A DNA stretch of 64,000 nt, from contig NZ_WFIX01000191.1 of assembly GCF_009745985.1 (NCBI RefSeq), positions 372,001-436,000 of the forward strand. The letters are read 5' to 3'. The position numbers were made by a program, and so were the translations under genes. The notes below the pieces were generated by a model. The model was given only the letters and a program-made list of their open reading frames with translations. It searched no databases and was not told the origin of the DNA. This DNA comes from Microbacterium karelineae (GTDB lineage Bacteria > Actinomycetota > Actinomycetes > Actinomycetales > Microbacteriaceae). This document shows, one piece after another, positions 47,938 to 57,594 of this stretch (position 1 is the first letter of the stretch; each line of letters opens with the position of its first letter).

Positions 47938-48752
47938 CAGCGGGCCGCGAGGGCCGCGTCGTAGAGCGTTCGGGAGGGGTGTCCCGTCGACTGGGCCACC
48001 TCGCGGGTCGCGTCCTTGAGGCGGGTTCCCTGCCCGACGAGGGCGGCGACGCGGGCGAGGGCGTCCTCCAACGGGATCTCCCGCGGGTCCGCGCCGGCGA
48101 CGACGATCACGACCTCGCCGCGCACGCCGCCGGCGGCCCACGCGGCGAGTTCGTCGAGGGATCCGCGCACGACCTGCTCGTGCAGCTTCGTCAGCTCCCG
48201 CGCGACGACAGCGCGGCGACCTCCGCCGAAGGCCGTCGCCATGTCGGCGAGCGTCTGCGCCGTGCGCGTGGGCGCCTCGAAGAACACGAGCGTGCGCGGA
48301 TCCTCGGCGACCGCCGCGAAGGCCCGCGCGCGCTCCCCCGGCTTGCGGGCGACGAAGCCCTCGAACGAGAAGCGGTCGGTCGGCAGGCCCGAGACGGCGA
48401 GGGCCGTCAGGACGGCGCTCGGCCCGGGGATCGCCGTGACCTCGACGCCCGCCGCGGCGGCCGCGGCGACGAGCCCGTATCCCGGGTCGCTCACCGTGGG
48501 CATGCCGGCGTCGCTCAGCACGAGGAGGTCTTCGTCGCGGGCGAGCTCGACGAGCTCGGCGGCGACGCGCTTCTCGTTGTGGTCGTGCAGCGGGATGAGG
48601 CGCGGGCGGTTGTCGATCCCGAGCGCCGCGAGCAGCCGCTGAGTCGTGCGGGTGTCCTCCGCGGCGATCGTCGTCGCCTCCGTCAGCACCTCGACGAGGC
48701 GCCGCGAGGCGTCGCCGAGGTTGCCGATCGGGGTGCCCGCGAGGATGATCAT
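47937..48752 (-). CDS. rsmI: 16S rRNA (cytidine-1402-2'-O)-methyltransferase
   Basis: 271 residues of the tetrapyrrole-methylase-fold RsmI family. Clear family motifs: LAGTPIGNLGDASRR at the start, AAEDTRTTQRLL, DAGMPTVSDPGY and AIPGPSAVLTALAVSGLPTDRF. It 2'-O-methylates C1402 of 16S rRNA. It diverges from pmt, an arrangement conserved in Actinobacteria. Its ATG is 7 bases from a TAGGCT -10 box that overlaps the pmt box in a palindrome, so the mRNA is probably leaderless. Confidence 0.96.
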   Translation of the reverse strand: MIILAGTPIGNLGDASRRLVEVLTEATTIAAEDTRTTQRLLAALGIDNRPRLIPLHDHNEKRVAAELVELARDEDLLVLSDAGMPTVSDPGYGLVAAAAAAGVEVTAIPGPSAVLTALAVSGLPTDRFSFEGFVARKPGERARAFAAVAEDPRTLVFFEAPTRTAQTLADMATAFGGGRRAVVARELTKLHEQVVRGSLDELAAWAAGGVRGEVVIVVAGADPREIPLEDALARVAALVGQGTRLKDATREVAQSTGHPSRTLYDAALAAR

Positions 48753-48759
48753 GCGTCAC

Positions 48760-48769
48760 AGCCTAGGCT
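48760..48769. promoter_or_regulatory. Overlapping divergent -10 boxes of rsmI and pmt
   Basis: The palindrome AGCCTAGGCT provides TAGGCT on both strands: on the plus strand (48764-48769) it ends 6 bases before the pmt GTG, and on the minus strand (48760-48765) it ends 7 bases before the rsmI ATG. Both mRNAs would be leaderless and the two promoters mutually exclusive. Confidence 0.65.
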
Positions 48770-48775
48770 GGCGCT

Positions 48776-50287
48776 GTGACTGCCCGTTCCATGACCCCGG
48801 CCGCCCTCCGGTGGGGTGTGCCGCTGTCGATCACGACACTCGCCGCGGTCCTGCGCATCGCGGGCGTCGGCGGGCCGGGCGAGCTGATCTTCGACGAGAC
48901 GTACTACGTCAAGGACGCCTGGACGCTCTGGAACCTCGGCTACGAGGGCTCGTGGGGTGACGACCCGAACGCCGCCTTCGAGGCGGGCGACGTGGACGGA
49001 TACACGAGCGAGGGATCCTTCGTCGCCCACCCGCCGCTCGGCAAGTGGATCATCGCCGTCGGCATGGCGCTGTTCGGATCCGGGCCGACGGGGTGGCGCA
49101 TCGCGACCGCCATCGCAGGCACCCTCCTCGTGCCCCTCCTGTACGCCGTCGCGAAGCGCCTGACGGGATCCGCGTGGCTCGCGGCCGCAGGCGCCGCCCT
49201 GCTCGCGATCGACCCCCTCGCGGTGTCGATGAGCCGCGTCGCCCTGCTCGACACGCACCTCGCGCTGCTGATCCTGCTCGCGATCTGGTTCGCGCTGCTC
49301 GATCGCCCGGGCACGGTGGCGGCGATCCGCGCGGGCACGGAGAGGGATCCGATCGCCGGGCCCGTGGTCTGGCGGCGGCCCTGGATCCTCGCGGCGGGCG
49401 CGACGCTCGGCCTCGCCACGGCCGTGAAGTGGTCAGGGCTGTACGCGATCGCCGTCCTCGGCATCGCAATCGTCGTCGCCGACGCGATCGACCGGCGCCG
49501 CGCGGGCGCGACCCGCTGGGTCGAGTCGGCGATCGGCCGGCAGGGGCCCGTGTCGTTCGCGCTGCTCGTGCCGCCGGCCCTCGTGACGTATGTCGCGAGC
49601 TGGTCGGGGTGGCTCGTCACGTCCGGCGGCTACGATCGCGGATCCTCGCCGAACCCGCTCGTCGCGCTCTGGAGCTACCACCGCGCCGTGTTCGGATTCC
49701 ACCAGGGCGTCACGAGCGAGCACACCTACGCGAGCCCCGCGCTCGAGTGGATCCCGATGCTGAACCCGACGCTCATGTACCGCACGACGGACCCGGCGGG
49801 CGGCGTCGGCCTCATGGCGGCGCTGCCGAATCCCGTGCTGTGGTGGGCGGGGATCCTCGCGGTCGCGTTCCTCATCGTGCGCCTGGGGATCGCCATCGTG
49901 CGCCGCACGCGCGTCTCGGGCGCCGAGGCGATCGTCGTCGCGGGGATCCTCGCGACGTACGCGCCGTGGCTGCTGCTGCCGAACCGCACGATGTTCACCT
50001 TCTACGCGATCACGATGCTGCCGTTCGTGATCCTCGCCGTCCTGCTCGCGGCGCAGCGGATCCGCGCGCCGCGGCCGCCCGTCCTGCTCGCGGATCCGAC
50101 GCTCGACGAGATCCGCGCGGAACAGGACCGCCAGGCGGCCGCGGCAGACGCACGCCGCACGGCCACGACGGTGGCGCTCATCGTCTTCGGTGCGGTGGGG
50201 CTGTTCTTCCTGCCGTTCGGGACGGGCTGGATCGAGCCGGAGGCGCTCTACCGCGCCCACCTCTGGCTGCCGAGCTGGTTCCTGTAG
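48776..50287 (+). CDS. pmt: Protein O-mannosyltransferase (PMT, GT39 family)
   Basis: 503 residues with about ten membrane helices. The conserved acidic motif FDETYYVKD near residue 40 and HPPLGKW (about 85) in the first extracytoplasmic loop define the GT39/PMT family, which transfers mannose from polyprenyl-phosphate-mannose to Ser/Thr of proteins exported by Sec. Mycobacterial Rv1002c, also beside rsmI, is the model. Start GTG at 48776 (VTARSMTPAAL) on a predicted leaderless mRNA; an internal ATG at codon 6 is the alternative. It converges with the ABC ATPase gene, 5 bases away, with no obvious terminator. Confidence 0.94.
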   Translation: MTARSMTPAALRWGVPLSITTLAAVLRIAGVGGPGELIFDETYYVKDAWTLWNLGYEGSWGDDPNAAFEAGDVDGYTSEGSFVAHPPLGKWIIAVGMALFGSGPTGWRIATAIAGTLLVPLLYAVAKRLTGSAWLAAAGAALLAIDPLAVSMSRVALLDTHLALLILLAIWFALLDRPGTVAAIRAGTERDPIAGPVVWRRPWILAAGATLGLATAVKWSGLYAIAVLGIAIVVADAIDRRRAGATRWVESAIGRQGPVSFALLVPPALVTYVASWSGWLVTSGGYDRGSSPNPLVALWSYHRAVFGFHQGVTSEHTYASPALEWIPMLNPTLMYRTTDPAGGVGLMAALPNPVLWWAGILAVAFLIVRLGIAIVRRTRVSGAEAIVVAGILATYAPWLLLPNRTMFTFYAITMLPFVILAVLLAAQRIRAPRPPVLLADPTLDEIRAEQDRQAAAADARRTATTVALIVFGAVGLFFLPFGTGWIEPEALYRAHLWLPSWFL

Positions 50288-50292
50288 GCCGT

Positions 50293-51129
50293 TCAGCCGA
50301 TCGGCGGGGTGTCCGCCCATTCCGCGCGATCCTCGGCCGTCGGCGCGGCGGGGATCCGTCCGGCGCCGTCGGGCACAGGGATCGCCGCGAGGAGGGACCG
50401 CGTGTACGGGTGACGCGGGGCGTCCCACACCTGGTCCGTCGCACCCTGCTCCATGACGCGTCCTCCGTACATCACGACGGTGCGATCGGCGATGCGGTGC
50501 ACGACCGCGAGGTCGTGCGAGATGAACAGCATGCCGGCCCCCACCTCGGCGATGAGGTCGCGCATCAGGCCCGCGACGCTCGTCTGCGTCGACGCGTCGA
50601 GGGCCGAGATCGGCTCGTCGGCCACGAGCAGACGGGGACGGGCGGCGAGGGCGCGTGCGATCGCGATGCGCTGCTTCTGACCGCCCGAGAACTGGTGCGG
50701 GAACCGCGCCGTCCAGGCCGGATCCATGCCGACGCGCTCGAGCCATTCCTCCGGCCGCGATCCCTCGGCGCCGCGGGCGCGCGCCGTGCGGACGCCGTCG
50801 GCGATCTGGTCGCCGATCCGCCTGCGCGGGTTGAGAGACGTCGCGGGATCCTGGAACACCATCTGGATCCCCGTGAGGGCCAGCGGGCGACGGCGCACGC
50901 CGAGCGCCCGCACGGGCTCGCCGTCGAAGCGCACGGACCCCGCGGCCGACTTCTCGATGCCGGCAACGGCGCGGGCGACGCTCGACTTGCCGCTGCCGCT
51001 CTCCCCGACCAGCGCGACCGTCTCACCGGCCCGGATATCGAGCGACACGTCATCGACGGCGGTGACGGGCGGGTGTCCCGGATAGCGCACGACGAGGTTC
51101 GACGCCTCGAGCACGGTCGGTTCAGTCAT
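50293..51129 (-). CDS. Oligopeptide/dipeptide-type ABC importer ATPase (DppF-like)
   Basis: 278 residues, single ABC cassette: Walker A VGESGSGKSSVAR, Q-loop VFQDPATSLNPR, signature FSGGQKQRIAIARAL, Walker B LLVADEPISALD and switch His in ISHDLAV. The C-terminal HPYTRSLLAAIP tail is typical of the OppF/DppF group. It pairs with the other ATPase in the importer, and overlaps its 3' end by 8 bases. Start ATG at 51127-51129 fixed by that overlap. Confidence 0.94.
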   Translation of the reverse strand: MTEPTVLEASNLVVRYPGHPPVTAVDDVSLDIRAGETVALVGESGSGKSSVARAVAGIEKSAAGSVRFDGEPVRALGVRRRPLALTGIQMVFQDPATSLNPRRRIGDQIADGVRTARARGAEGSRPEEWLERVGMDPAWTARFPHQFSGGQKQRIAIARALAARPRLLVADEPISALDASTQTSVAGLMRDLIAEVGAGMLFISHDLAVVHRIADRTVVMYGGRVMEQGATDQVWDAPRHPYTRSLLAAIPVPDGAGRIPAAPTAEDRAEWADTPPIG

Positions 51130-51913
51130 CGTCGCCCTCCTCGAGGCGCGACCCGGGCAGCGCAGCGAGCAGCTGCCGTGTGTACTCGTGCTGGGGGCGC
51201 GCGAACAGCGTCGCGCGGTCAGCCCGCTCGACGATGCGTCCCGCTCGCATGACGGCGACGTCGTCGGCGATCGCGCTCATCACGCCGAGGTCGTGCGTCA
51301 CGAGCAGCACGGCGAGGTCGCGTTCGAGGGCGAGGTCGCGCAGCAGGCGCAGGATCCCGGCCTGCACGGTCACGTCGAGGGCGGTCGTGGGCTCGTCGGC
51401 GAGCAGCACATCCGGATCGCAGGCGAGTGCGCACGCGATCGCGATGCGCTGCCGCTGTCCTCCCGAGAACTGGTGCGGGTAGCGGTCGAGCGCGCCGTCC
51501 GGGTTCGGCACCTGCACGCGCTCGAGGAGCGAGGCCGCGTGGGCGCGAGCCGCCTTCCGCGACATCCCCAGGTGGGTGCTCGCGTGGTCGCTGAGCTGCC
51601 GGCCCACCGTGATCTGCGGGTGCAGGGACGACGACGGATCCTGGAACACCATCGCGATGCGCCGGCCGCGTACGCGGTTCAGCGCGCGCCGGCTCCGCCC
51701 GAGCAGCTCCTCGCCGCCGAGCCGGATGGATCCGCCCGTCTCGGCGTGGCGGGGCAGCAGGCCGAGCACCGCGAGCGACGTGAGGGTCTTGCCGGATCCG
51801 GACTCGCCCGCGAGCCCGTGCACCCGCCCGGCCGTGAGCTCGAGCGAGACGCCGTCGACGAGGCGGCGGCCGATGTCGATCGTCAGGTCGTCGATCGTGA
51901 GGGCGGCGCTCAT
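51122..51913 (-). CDS. Oligopeptide/dipeptide-type ABC importer ATPase (DppD-like)
   Basis: 263 residues with Walker A AGESGSGKTLTSL, Q-loop VFQDPSSSLHPQ, signature FSGGQRQRIAIACAL, Walker B LLADEPTTALD and switch VTHDLGVM. HEYTRQLLAALPG at the end is the OppD/DppD tail. The ATG at 51911-51913 overlaps the permease stop by one base (TGATG). Functions as the second ATPase of the importer. Confidence 0.94.
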   Translation of the reverse strand: MSAALTIDDLTIDIGRRLVDGVSLELTAGRVHGLAGESGSGKTLTSLAVLGLLPRHAETGGSIRLGGEELLGRSRRALNRVRGRRIAMVFQDPSSSLHPQITVGRQLSDHASTHLGMSRKAARAHAASLLERVQVPNPDGALDRYPHQFSGGQRQRIAIACALACDPDVLLADEPTTALDVTVQAGILRLLRDLALERDLAVLLVTHDLGVMSAIADDVAVMRAGRIVERADRATLFARPQHEYTRQLLAALPGSRLEEGDDD

Positions 51914-52842
51914 CACGCGGTCTCCTTCTCGAGGGCGTTGCGGGTGCCGTGCACGACCTCCGCGGTCGGGTCGAGGACGTCGCGCAGCGCGTCGCCGACG
52001 AAGTTGAACGCCATCACGACGGTGAGGATCGCGACGCCCGGGAAGACGCCGAGCCACCAGGCGTCGAAGTTCTGCATCGCCGCCGAGATCATGGATCCCC
52101 ATTCGGCGGTGGGCGGCTGCGCGCCGAGGCCGAGGAACGACAGGCCCGACAGCAGCAGGATCGCCGTGCCGATGTCGAGGGTCGCGAGCACGAGCATCGG
52201 GCCGAGGATGTTCGGCAGGATGTCGACGGCGAGGCTCCGCAGGGGCGAATAGCCGAGCAGGCGGCCGGAGACGACGTAGTTCTGTCCGCGCAGGCCGAGC
52301 ACGAGGCTGCGCGTGACGCGCGCGTACTGCGGCCACGACACGACGACCGCGGCGATCACGGCGTTGTAGAGCGACGGCCCCAGGGAGGCCGCGATGACCA
52401 TCGCGAGGATCACCGTGGGGAACGCCATCACGAGGTCGGTGATGCGCATGAGCGTCTCGTCGACCCAGCGCCCGAAGTATCCAGCGACGGCGCCGACGAT
52501 CGTGCCGATCGCCATGGCGGCGACGACGAGCATCAGCGCGAGCGGGATCGTCACGGTCGCGCCCGTCATGAGCCGCGAGAACATGTCGCGCCCGTTGCCG
52601 TCCGTGCCGAGCAGCGTGTCGATTCCGGGTGCCTGCAGGCGCGGCAGCACCTGCGCGACGGGGTCGAACGGCACCCACCACTGCGCCGTGAAGGCGACGA
52701 TGACCCAGGCGGCGGCGATGACCGTTCCGATCACGCCGAGGGGGCTGCGCCACGCGCGGGGCAGGCGGATCCGGTGGCGCAGGCGGGCGGCGACGCGCTC
52801 GTCGCCGAGCGGGGCCGGGGGCGTCGACTCGGTGGCGTTCAT
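51913..52842 (-). CDS. Oligopeptide/dipeptide-type ABC importer permease (DppC-like)
   Basis: 309 residues with an N-terminal cytoplasmic part, then six membrane helices and the permease loop around GRLLGYSPLRSLAVDILPNI (about 215-235). LGTDGNGRDMFSRLM is the OppC/DppC N-terminal signature. Its ATG overlaps the end of the other permease gene by ATGA (52839-52842). Confidence 0.94.
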   Translation of the reverse strand: MNATESTPPAPLGDERVAARLRHRIRLPRAWRSPLGVIGTVIAAAWVIVAFTAQWWVPFDPVAQVLPRLQAPGIDTLLGTDGNGRDMFSRLMTGATVTIPLALMLVVAAMAIGTIVGAVAGYFGRWVDETLMRITDLVMAFPTVILAMVIAASLGPSLYNAVIAAVVVSWPQYARVTRSLVLGLRGQNYVVSGRLLGYSPLRSLAVDILPNILGPMLVLATLDIGTAILLLSGLSFLGLGAQPPTAEWGSMISAAMQNFDAWWLGVFPGVAILTVVMAFNFVGDALRDVLDPTAEVVHGTRNALEKETA

Positions 52843-53891
52843 GCGAGCCTCACCCTCGGGTCGAGGACGCCGTAGAGCATGTCGACGGCGAAGTTGATGA
52901 CGAGATAGATCACTCCGACGACGAGGCCGACGCCCATGATGCCGGGCAGGTCGAGGTTGGCCGCCGAGTTGTACGCGTAGGTGCCGAGGCCCGGCCAGGC
53001 GAAGACGGATTCGACGAGCACCGTTCCCGACAGCAGAGAGCCGAACGCGACGCCCGTGACCGTGAGGATGGGAAGCGACGCGCCGCGCAGCACGTAGCCG
53101 ATGACGACGCGCGCCCCGCCGAGCCCCTTCGCACGCGCGGCGCGCACGTAGTCGCTCGCGAGCACCTCGAGCACGGAGGTGCGGATGAACCGGGTGAGCA
53201 GGCCGATCGTGACGAGCGAGAGCACGAGGACGGGCAGCGCGAGGTGCGCGAGGGCGTCGAAGAAGCCCACGCTGTCGCCATTGAGCATGTAGTCGATCGT
53301 GTAGAAGCCCGTGATGGTCGGCGGCGGCGTGATCGACGGCGAGATCCGACCGGATCCCGGCGCGATCCGCAGCTGCAGGAAGAACACGTAGAAGCTCACG
53401 AGGGCGAGCCAGAACGTCGGCACGCTGAGCCCGACGAGGGTGATGGCGCGCACGACCTGGTCGGTCACGAGCCCGCGCCGGTACGCCGCGAGGGTTCCGA
53501 GCACGACGCTCACGGCGAGGCTGACGACGATCGCGCCGACGGCGATCTCGATCGTCGCGGGCACGGCGGTCGCGAGGTCGGCGGTCACGGCGCGCCCCGT
53601 GACGAGGGACCGGCCGAGGTCGCCCTGCAGCAGGCCCGCCATATAGACGAAGTACTGGACGAAGAGGGGCTGGTCGAGCCCGTGCTCCTCGATGAACGCC
53701 TGCCGCGTGGCCGGGTTCTGCGCCGCGCCCTCTCCGAGGGCGGCGGACACGGGATCGCCGGGAACGAGGTTCGTGAGCAGGAACGTCACGACGGTGACGC
53801 CGATGAGCAGCAGGATCGATGTGCCGAGCCGGCGCGCGAGGTATCGGCCGAGGGGGGATCTTGTCCTCCCCCGCGCCCTGGTGGCCGTCAC
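52839..53891 (-). CDS. Oligopeptide/dipeptide-type ABC importer permease (DppB-like)
   Basis: 350 residues with six membrane helices; RYLARRLGTSILLLIGVTVVTF at the start and DYVRAARAKGLGGARVVIGYVLRGASLP (EAA-like loop) near 265 mark the OppB/DppB group. I chose GTG at 53889-53891 (VTATRARGRTRS), 5 bases after the binding-protein stop; the open frame continues through the antisense of nothing known but overlaps the binding-protein gene. Forms the channel with the DppC-like subunit. Confidence 0.9.
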   Translation of the reverse strand: MTATRARGRTRSPLGRYLARRLGTSILLLIGVTVVTFLLTNLVPGDPVSAALGEGAAQNPATRQAFIEEHGLDQPLFVQYFVYMAGLLQGDLGRSLVTGRAVTADLATAVPATIEIAVGAIVVSLAVSVVLGTLAAYRRGLVTDQVVRAITLVGLSVPTFWLALVSFYVFFLQLRIAPGSGRISPSITPPPTITGFYTIDYMLNGDSVGFFDALAHLALPVLVLSLVTIGLLTRFIRTSVLEVLASDYVRAARAKGLGGARVVIGYVLRGASLPILTVTGVAFGSLLSGTVLVESVFAWPGLGTYAYNSAANLDLPGIMGVGLVVGVIYLVINFAVDMLYGVLDPRVRLA

Positions 53892-53896
53892 GGCGC

Positions 53897-55492
53897 TCAG
53901 CTCGCGGGGGCGATCTCGGCGATGTCCATCTCCCAGACCGCGTTGTAGACGGCGCCCGTGACCTCGTCGGACGTCGCGATGTTGCGCCCGGGGACGATCA
54001 TGGGGACGAACGGGCCGCGCTCCTGCATCGCGGCCGCGAACTCCTCGAGGACGGACGTGCGCTCGTCGATGCTCGTCGCGTTCGTCGCGGCCGCCGCGAG
54101 CTCGGCCATCTCTGGATCGGCCTCGGCCTCCCACCCGGCGCGCAGTCCGACCTTGAGGCCGGGCGCGAAGGGCAGGAAGTTCGCCGAGTCGGCGTAGTCG
54201 GGGCCCCAGAACCACAGGCCGAACGACTCGGAGCCGTTGACGTAGGCGTCGAGCTCGGTCGCGAAGGGGGCGGGCGCGAGCTCGACGTCGAGGTCGATCT
54301 CGGCGAGCTGCTGCTGGATCCGCTCGGCCAGCGGCGTGAACTCGACGCCGCCCACCGGGTAGTCGTTCGGGAACTGCAGGCGCAGCGTCTGGCCGTCGTA
54401 GCCTGCGGCGTCGAGCGCGGCGCGCGCCCGGTCGAGGTCGCGCTCGACGCCCGCGTCGAGGGCGCCCTCGAAGCCGGTCGGGATGACGCCGGTCGCCTGC
54501 GTCGCGCCGGCGCCCGCGAGCTCGAGAAGCGCCTCGTAGTCGAGGGCGTATCGCACGGCCTCGGCGAGGTCGACGTTCGCGAGGTCGTCCGCGACGTCGC
54601 CCGACTGGTTCAGCAGCAGGAAGATCGTCTGTCCCGACGGGACGGTCTCGACGGACAGCCCCGCGTCGAGGTCGGCGACCTGGTCGCCGTTGAGATCCAT
54701 GGCGACCATGGTGTCGCCGCCGGAGAGGTTGATGAGCTGCGTCGCGCTCTCGGAGACGTTGCGGATGACGACGCGCTCGAAGGCGGGCGACTCGTCGCCC
54801 GTGTACTCGGGGTTCTCCGCGAGCACGACCTGCGAGCTGAGGTCCAGTGTGTCGAGCATGTAGGGCCCGGATCCGGCCGACGCCCCGTCGAGATACGCCT
54901 GCGCGCTGTCGGATCCGTCGGTCGCGCCGCCGTTGTCGGCGACGACGTCGGCGTTGACGATGCCGAGCGCGGGGTTCGCGAGGATCGCCGGCAGCTGCAG
55001 GAGCGGCGCGTCCGTCGTGAAGCGGACGGTCATGTCGTCGACCTTCTCGATCGTCACGCCGGTGAGGAGGAAGTTCGGCTTCGCCTCGGCCATCCCCTGC
55101 ACGCGCTGCAGCGAGAACACGACGTCGTCGGCCGTCACGGGTGTGCCATCGGAGAAGGTGCGCCCGTCCTCCAGTGTGAAGGTGAACTCGGTGGCCTCCT
55201 CGTTCTGCTCCCAGCTCGCCAGCCCCGGAACGGGCGTGGTCACATCGGCGCCGTCGAAGTCGACGAGGGTCTCGTAGAGCGCCTTGGCGACCATGTTGCC
55301 GGTCGGGTCGTAGCTGTTGCCCGGGTCGGCCGTCTCGATCGAGAAGGCGGTGTCGATCACGAGCGTGCCCCCGCCGGCGTCGCCGCCCTCCTCCGAGGGC
55401 TGATTCGCCGAGTTGCCGCCCGAGCACCCCGCGATGGCGAGGATCGAGACGGCTCCGAGGGCCGCGGCGGTGTGGCGCAGGGGACGGATCAT
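53897..55492 (-). CDS. Oligopeptide/dipeptide-type ABC substrate-binding lipoprotein
   Basis: 531 residues. The signal peptide ends in a lipobox (LAIAGC, Cys about 23), followed by a Gly/Asn/Ser/Glu-rich linker and a family-5 binding-protein fold (DTAFSIETADPGNSYDPTGNMVAKALYETLVDFDG, then FTFTLEDGRTFSDGTPVTADDVVFSLQRV). The ligand may be a peptide, but family-5 proteins also bind sugars, nickel or opines. First gene of the five-gene importer operon; the Lrp-type regulator diverges 154 bases away and is a likely controller. Confidence 0.93.
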   Translation of the reverse strand: MIRPLRHTAAALGAVSILAIAGCSGGNSANQPSEEGGDAGGGTLVIDTAFSIETADPGNSYDPTGNMVAKALYETLVDFDGADVTTPVPGLASWEQNEEATEFTFTLEDGRTFSDGTPVTADDVVFSLQRVQGMAEAKPNFLLTGVTIEKVDDMTVRFTTDAPLLQLPAILANPALGIVNADVVADNGGATDGSDSAQAYLDGASAGSGPYMLDTLDLSSQVVLAENPEYTGDESPAFERVVIRNVSESATQLINLSGGDTMVAMDLNGDQVADLDAGLSVETVPSGQTIFLLLNQSGDVADDLANVDLAEAVRYALDYEALLELAGAGATQATGVIPTGFEGALDAGVERDLDRARAALDAAGYDGQTLRLQFPNDYPVGGVEFTPLAERIQQQLAEIDLDVELAPAPFATELDAYVNGSESFGLWFWGPDYADSANFLPFAPGLKVGLRAGWEAEADPEMAELAAAATNATSIDERTSVLEEFAAAMQERGPFVPMIVPGRNIATSDEVTGAVYNAVWEMDIAEIAPAS

Positions 55493-55646
55493 GGGAACAC
55501 TCCTGAGGGGATGCGGCGACGGCCGCCGATCGGGTGCGAACGGCCGAGGTCAGACGCGTTCAGAATGACACGGCCGAAGACGATCTGTCCACATATATCG
55601 AGCCCTCGACGTACAATCGTCGCGCTCAGCAGAAGGAGCGTGCAGA
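55493..55646. promoter_or_regulatory. Divergent control region of the ABC importer and Lrp gene
   Basis: This 154-base gap holds an A/T-rich core (55588-55618) with ACATATATCG and GTACAATCG. TACAAT (55612-55617) may be a -10 box for the Lrp gene, 29 bases before its ATG, which has an AGAAGGAG ribosome-binding site. On the other strand GATATATG could serve the importer. No clear Lrp operator was resolved. Confidence 0.4.
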
Positions 55647-56237
55647 ATGTCCAGAGATTCCGCGTCCACGGCGCCGCCGGCGGGACGAAATGCCGAGCCC
55701 GACGAGGTCTCGTACCGCATCCTCGACCTCATGCGCGAGAACGGTCGCATCTCGATCGCGGCGCTCGCCGAGCGCGTCGGCATCTCGAGATCCAACGCCT
55801 ACGCGCGCGTCGAGGCGCTCGTCGACTCGGGCGTCATCACGGGGTTCTCGGCGCGGATCGATCCGGCGAAGGCGGGGCTGTCGGTGTGCGCGCTCGTCTT
55901 CGTCACGGTGCATCCGCAGTCGTGGGCTTCGTTCCGCGATCACGTGATCGATCTGCCCGACGTGGAGTACTGCGCGATCACGACGGGCGAGCACGATGCG
56001 ATGCTGCTCGTGCGGGCGCCCGATGTGAGCGGTGTGCACGTCTTCACGACCGATGTGATCGCGGGGCTGCCGGAGGTGCGCACGATCGTCAGCGTCGTCG
56101 TGCTCGACGAGGTCGTGCGACGCCCGTTCATACTGCCGACGGATCTGCCGGACCGCCAGGGCAGCGCGAAGCTCGGGATGACGCGGTGGACGCCGGCCGT
56201 CGAGGGCCGCGACACGATGCCGGTGCGCGGCGACTGA
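55647..56237 (+). CDS. Lrp/AsnC-family transcriptional regulator
   Basis: 196 residues. The N-terminal helix-turn-helix (ILDLMRENGRISIAALAERVGISRSNAYARVEALVDSGVI, residues about 26-70) is followed by an ABC-type RAM ligand domain (GLSVCALVFVTVHPQ, YCAITTGEHDAMLLVRAPDV). A 40-residue C-terminal extension of unknown role follows. Lrp proteins sense amino acids, and the divergent oligopeptide-type importer is the natural target. The small beta-rich gene converges and its stop abuts this stop. Confidence 0.92.
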   Translation: MSRDSASTAPPAGRNAEPDEVSYRILDLMRENGRISIAALAERVGISRSNAYARVEALVDSGVITGFSARIDPAKAGLSVCALVFVTVHPQSWASFRDHVIDLPDVEYCAITTGEHDAMLLVRAPDVSGVHVFTTDVIAGLPEVRTIVSVVVLDEVVRRPFILPTDLPDRQGSAKLGMTRWTPAVEGRDTMPVRGD

Positions 56238-56585
56238 TCAGGCGAGCTCGACGCACACGCTGAGCTGCGGCGCGTCGTGCATCGTGTAGTGCTCGACGAG
56301 GCGCAGGCGGCCGTCGCGCCGCTCGATCTCGCTCGCGCCCTCCCCCGTCACGACGGATCCGTCCGCAGCGAGGACGTGCACGAACCACACGCTGATGCTG
56401 TCGCCTGCGCGCGTGCCGACGAACCGGCCGAACGTGACGGTGTCTCCCTCGTACTCGCCCCAGACCGCGCCATCGCGTTCGGAGTAGCGGAAGACGGTCG
56501 GCGCATCGGGATCGACGGCGGACGTCGTCGACGACTCCATCCGGAAGACGCGGCCATCGAGCGTGGGCAGGGCTGCAGAGATCAC
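56238..56585 (-). CDS. Small beta-rich protein of unknown function
   Basis: 115 residues forming a series of predicted beta-strands (GRVFRMESSTTS, TVFRYSERDGAVWGEYEGDTVTFGRFVGT, ISVWFVHVL, GRLRLVEHYTMHD). The pattern resembles small avidin/lipocalin-like proteins sometimes labelled N-acetylglutamate synthase in databases; nothing in the sequence supports that enzyme activity. It stands alone between a terminator of the upstream aldo/keto reductase gene and the convergent Lrp gene. Start ATG at 56583-56585. Confidence 0.7.
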   Translation of the reverse strand: MISAALPTLDGRVFRMESSTTSAVDPDAPTVFRYSERDGAVWGEYEGDTVTFGRFVGTRAGDSISVWFVHVLAADGSVVTGEGASEIERRDGRLRLVEHYTMHDAPQLSVCVELA

Positions 56586-56609
56586 CCGGTGATTATGCCG
56601 TGGACGCGG

Positions 56610-56646
56610 CAGGCGCCGCCGCCCCGGACCGGGACGGCGGCGCCTG
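56610..56646. terminator. Terminator after the DkgA-like reductase gene
   Basis: Arms 56610-56625 and 56631-56646 pair over 16 positions with one mismatch and a 5-base loop, 13 bases after the reductase stop on the minus strand. Confidence 0.78.
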
Positions 56647-56658
56647 ACGTGGCTCTGA

Positions 56659-57594
<936 letters not shown>

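Noticed and set aside
56238-56585. N-acetylglutamate synthase activity for the small beta-rich protein
   Set aside because: The 115-residue protein has no acetyltransferase motif; the name seen on similar proteins appears to be a misannotation.
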